Part shown: positions 17,383-18,630 of the stretch, piece by piece
Layout: each line of letters starts with the position of its first letter
Position numbering within the stretch: the stretch's first letter is position 1
Origin: an uncultured Acidobacteriota bacterium
Lineage (GTDB): Bacteria; Acidobacteriota; Terriglobia; Terriglobales; CAINCZ01
Length of the DNA stretch: 18,630 nt
Direction: 5' to 3'
NCBI GenBank assembly: GCA_903847195.1
Contig: CAINCZ010000126.1
Span: 1 to 18,630, forward strand
Notes under the pieces: generated by a model
What the model was told of the DNA's origin: nothing
The model's input: only the letters and a program-made list of their open reading frames with translations
Database searches by the model: none
Position numbers and translations under genes: made by a program

Positions 17383-18432
17383 GTGGACACTACGCTCCTG
17401 CTTCTCCTGATCACCGTATCGGTTGCCCTGGTCTTCGATTTTATCAACGGCTTTCACGATGCGGCCAACAGCATCGCGACCGTGGTTTCCACCCGCGTTC
17501 TGTCGCCGCGCGTCGCCGTCGTCTGGGCGGCTTTCTTTAACTTCGTCGCCGCCTTTGTGCTCGGCACCGCCGTCGCCCATACCATCGGCAAGGGCATGAT
17601 CGACCTCAGCATCGTCACCCAGTACGTGGTCTTGTCCGGGCTGATGGGTGCGATCGTGTGGGACCTGCTCACCTGGTGGTGGGGACTGCCTACTTCCTCG
17701 TCGCACGCGCTGATCGGCGGCTACGCCGGCGCCGCCATGATGCGCGCTGCCTTCGTCTGGGGACCGTCCCGCATGTTCAGCGTCATCCTGCCCCACGGTT
17801 GGACTAAGACGCTGATCTTCATCGTGCTCGCTCCGCTCATCGGCATCGGCCTCGGCTTCATCTTCATGGTGGCGGTCTTCTGGATCTTCCGCCGGCGAGC
17901 TCCGCGACAGGTGGACACCTGGTTCCGCAAGCTTCAGTTGGTTTCGGCTGCGGCATACAGCCTCGGCCACGGCGGCAACGACGCGCAGAAGACGATGGGC
18001 ATCATCGCCGGCGCTCTCTTCACCGCCGGCTATATGAGCAAGGAACACTTTGCGGGCGACTGGGGACACTATAAGTGGTTCATCATCCTGGCCGCCAACG
18101 CCGCGATCGCCGCTGGCACCTACTTCGGCGGCTGGCGCATCGTCCACACCATGGGCAGCAAGATCACGAAGTTGAGACCTGTCGGCGGATTCTGTGCTGA
18201 GACCGCCGGTGCGCTCACGCTGTTCGGCACGGCAATCGCCGGCATCCCGGTAAGCACCACCCATACCATCACCGGTGCCATCATGGGCGTGGGCGCTACG
18301 CAGCGCCTCTCGGCGGTGCGCTGGGGAGTGGCCGCGCGCATCGTGTGGGCCTGGTTGCTGACCATCCCGGCCTCGGCCGCCGTCGCCGGCCTCACCTATC
18401 TGATCCTGCGCGCTTTTCACACCGGCGCATAG
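17383..18432 (+). CDS. pit: PiT-type inorganic phosphate transporter
   Basis: This 349-aa membrane protein of the PiT family imports phosphate (usually as metal-phosphate) with protons or sodium. The duplicated signature is present: GFHDAANS at residues 23-30 and GGNDAQKTMG from 197, plus the serine/threonine-rich re-entrant loops LPTSSSHALIGG and IPVSTTHTITGA. The start GTG 17383 lies 8 nt after GAGGG and leads directly into the first helix. About ten spans are predicted. Two hairpins end the operon. Pairing with DUF47 is the standard low-affinity arrangement. Confidence 0.94.
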   Translation: MDTTLLLLLITVSVALVFDFINGFHDAANSIATVVSTRVLSPRVAVVWAAFFNFVAAFVLGTAVAHTIGKGMIDLSIVTQYVVLSGLMGAIVWDLLTWWWGLPTSSSHALIGGYAGAAMMRAAFVWGPSRMFSVILPHGWTKTLIFIVLAPLIGIGLGFIFMVAVFWIFRRRAPRQVDTWFRKLQLVSAAAYSLGHGGNDAQKTMGIIAGALFTAGYMSKEHFAGDWGHYKWFIILAANAAIAAGTYFGGWRIVHTMGSKITKLRPVGGFCAETAGALTLFGTAIAGIPVSTTHTITGAIMGVGATQRLSAVRWGVAARIVWAWLLTIPASAAVAGLTYLILRAFHTGA

Positions 18433-18440
18433 AGATTGCA

Positions 18441-18487
18441 GGCGTCCCGCAGCGCGGGGCACCTCAACTGTCCGGTTGTTCGTTTTT
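18441..18487 (+). terminator. Terminator region after pit
   Basis: A 10-base stem with one mismatch (GGCGTCCCGC at 18441-18450 with GCGGGGCACC at 18454-18463) is followed by a small CAAC/GTTG hairpin (18465-18478) and the T-run TTCGTTTTT. Termination of the DUF47-pit transcript is likely. Confidence 0.65.
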
Positions 18488-18489
18488 CT

Positions 18490-18630
18490 CTAGAGCGTGT
18501 TTCATAAACAGTGCCTCAGGGTAATCCAGAAGCACGCGAGATAGAAGAAGGCCCGGTAAGTGGCAAGCAGATGCTCGTGACGAACCAGCAGCCTGCGGAA
18601 CTGGCCGAGCCAAGCGTTCGTGCGTTCCAC
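18490..18630. mobile_element. End of an IS5-like insertion sequence entering the window from the right
   Basis: The transposase 3' end lies on the minus strand, and the sequence CTAGAGCGTGTTTCATAAAC around 18490-18510 probably contains one terminal inverted repeat, placed close to the stop codon as is usual. CTAG at its outer edge could be target sequence. The other end is outside the window, so neither repeat nor target duplication can be confirmed. Confidence 0.5.
18502..18630 (-). CDS. IS5-family DDE transposase, C-terminal 42 residues
   Basis: Only the last 42 codons are in the window, ending at TGA 18504-18502. They read VERTNAWLGQFRRLLVRHE and then YRAFFYLACFWITLR before the stop. The VER-x-x-AWL-x-x-FRRL pattern is the region around the final catalytic Glu of IS5-type transposases. 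The beginning lies beyond the window edge, so integrity of the element cannot be judged. Confidence 0.85.
   Translation of the reverse strand: MERTNAWLGQFRRLLVRHEHLLATYRAFFYLACFWITLRHCL

Noticed and set aside
16696..18462. 588-codon minus-strand frame opposite DUF47 and pit
   Set aside because: Asp/His/Arg-rich low-complexity translation opposite two clearly conserved genes; no plausible protein.

Overview
The window looks like a GC-rich bacterial chromosome segment, most likely from Acidobacteriota (Solibacter-like lineages). The evidence for this is the C-terminal tail of a secreted protein at the left edge, which ends in a form I associate with acidobacterial secreted proteins, the sensor-only KdpD beside a Kdp operon, and the use of selenocysteine. 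The assignment is inference; there is no rRNA or marker gene in the window.

Left block (1 to about 6.5 kb, plus strand): the end of a secreted protein and its terminator; a sensor-only KdpD of 373 aa with no histidine kinase; a 426-base leader with no convincing gene; a 28-aa membrane miniprotein; and kdpF, kdpA, kdpB and kdpC, encoding a complete high-affinity K+ pump. A perfect 13-bp hairpin closes the operon.

Middle block (6.58 to 16.5 kb, minus strand): a CstA-type carbon-starvation transporter, an MFS carrier, and a glycine-reductase-like (Grd) cluster. In transcription order the cluster reads thioredoxin, grdC, grdA, an AAHS-type MFS carrier, grdB, grdE. GrdA and GrdB are both selenoproteins: each frame crosses an in-frame UGA exactly where the family carries selenocysteine. 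Plain ORF calling truncates GrdA and splits GrdB in two. A SECIS-like hairpin starts 11 nt after the grdB UGA. The cluster departs from the Stickland glycine reductase of clostridia. No grdD (acetyl-phosphate-forming subunit) or thioredoxin reductase gene is present. GrdE lacks the Asn-Cys pair used for self-cleavage and pyruvoyl formation. GrdB has U-x-x-S-x-x-C instead of U-x-x-C-x-x-C. A carboxylate-type carrier sits between grdA and grdB. A terminator directly after grdA suggests two expression levels. This is the most unusual system in the window: probably a Grd-type selenoenzyme acting on a non-standard substrate or with a non-standard product-release step.

Right block (16.7 to 18.6 kb, plus strand): a PhoU-like DUF47 protein and a PiT-type phosphate transporter, followed by the 3' end of an IS5-like transposase on the minus strand that runs off the window.
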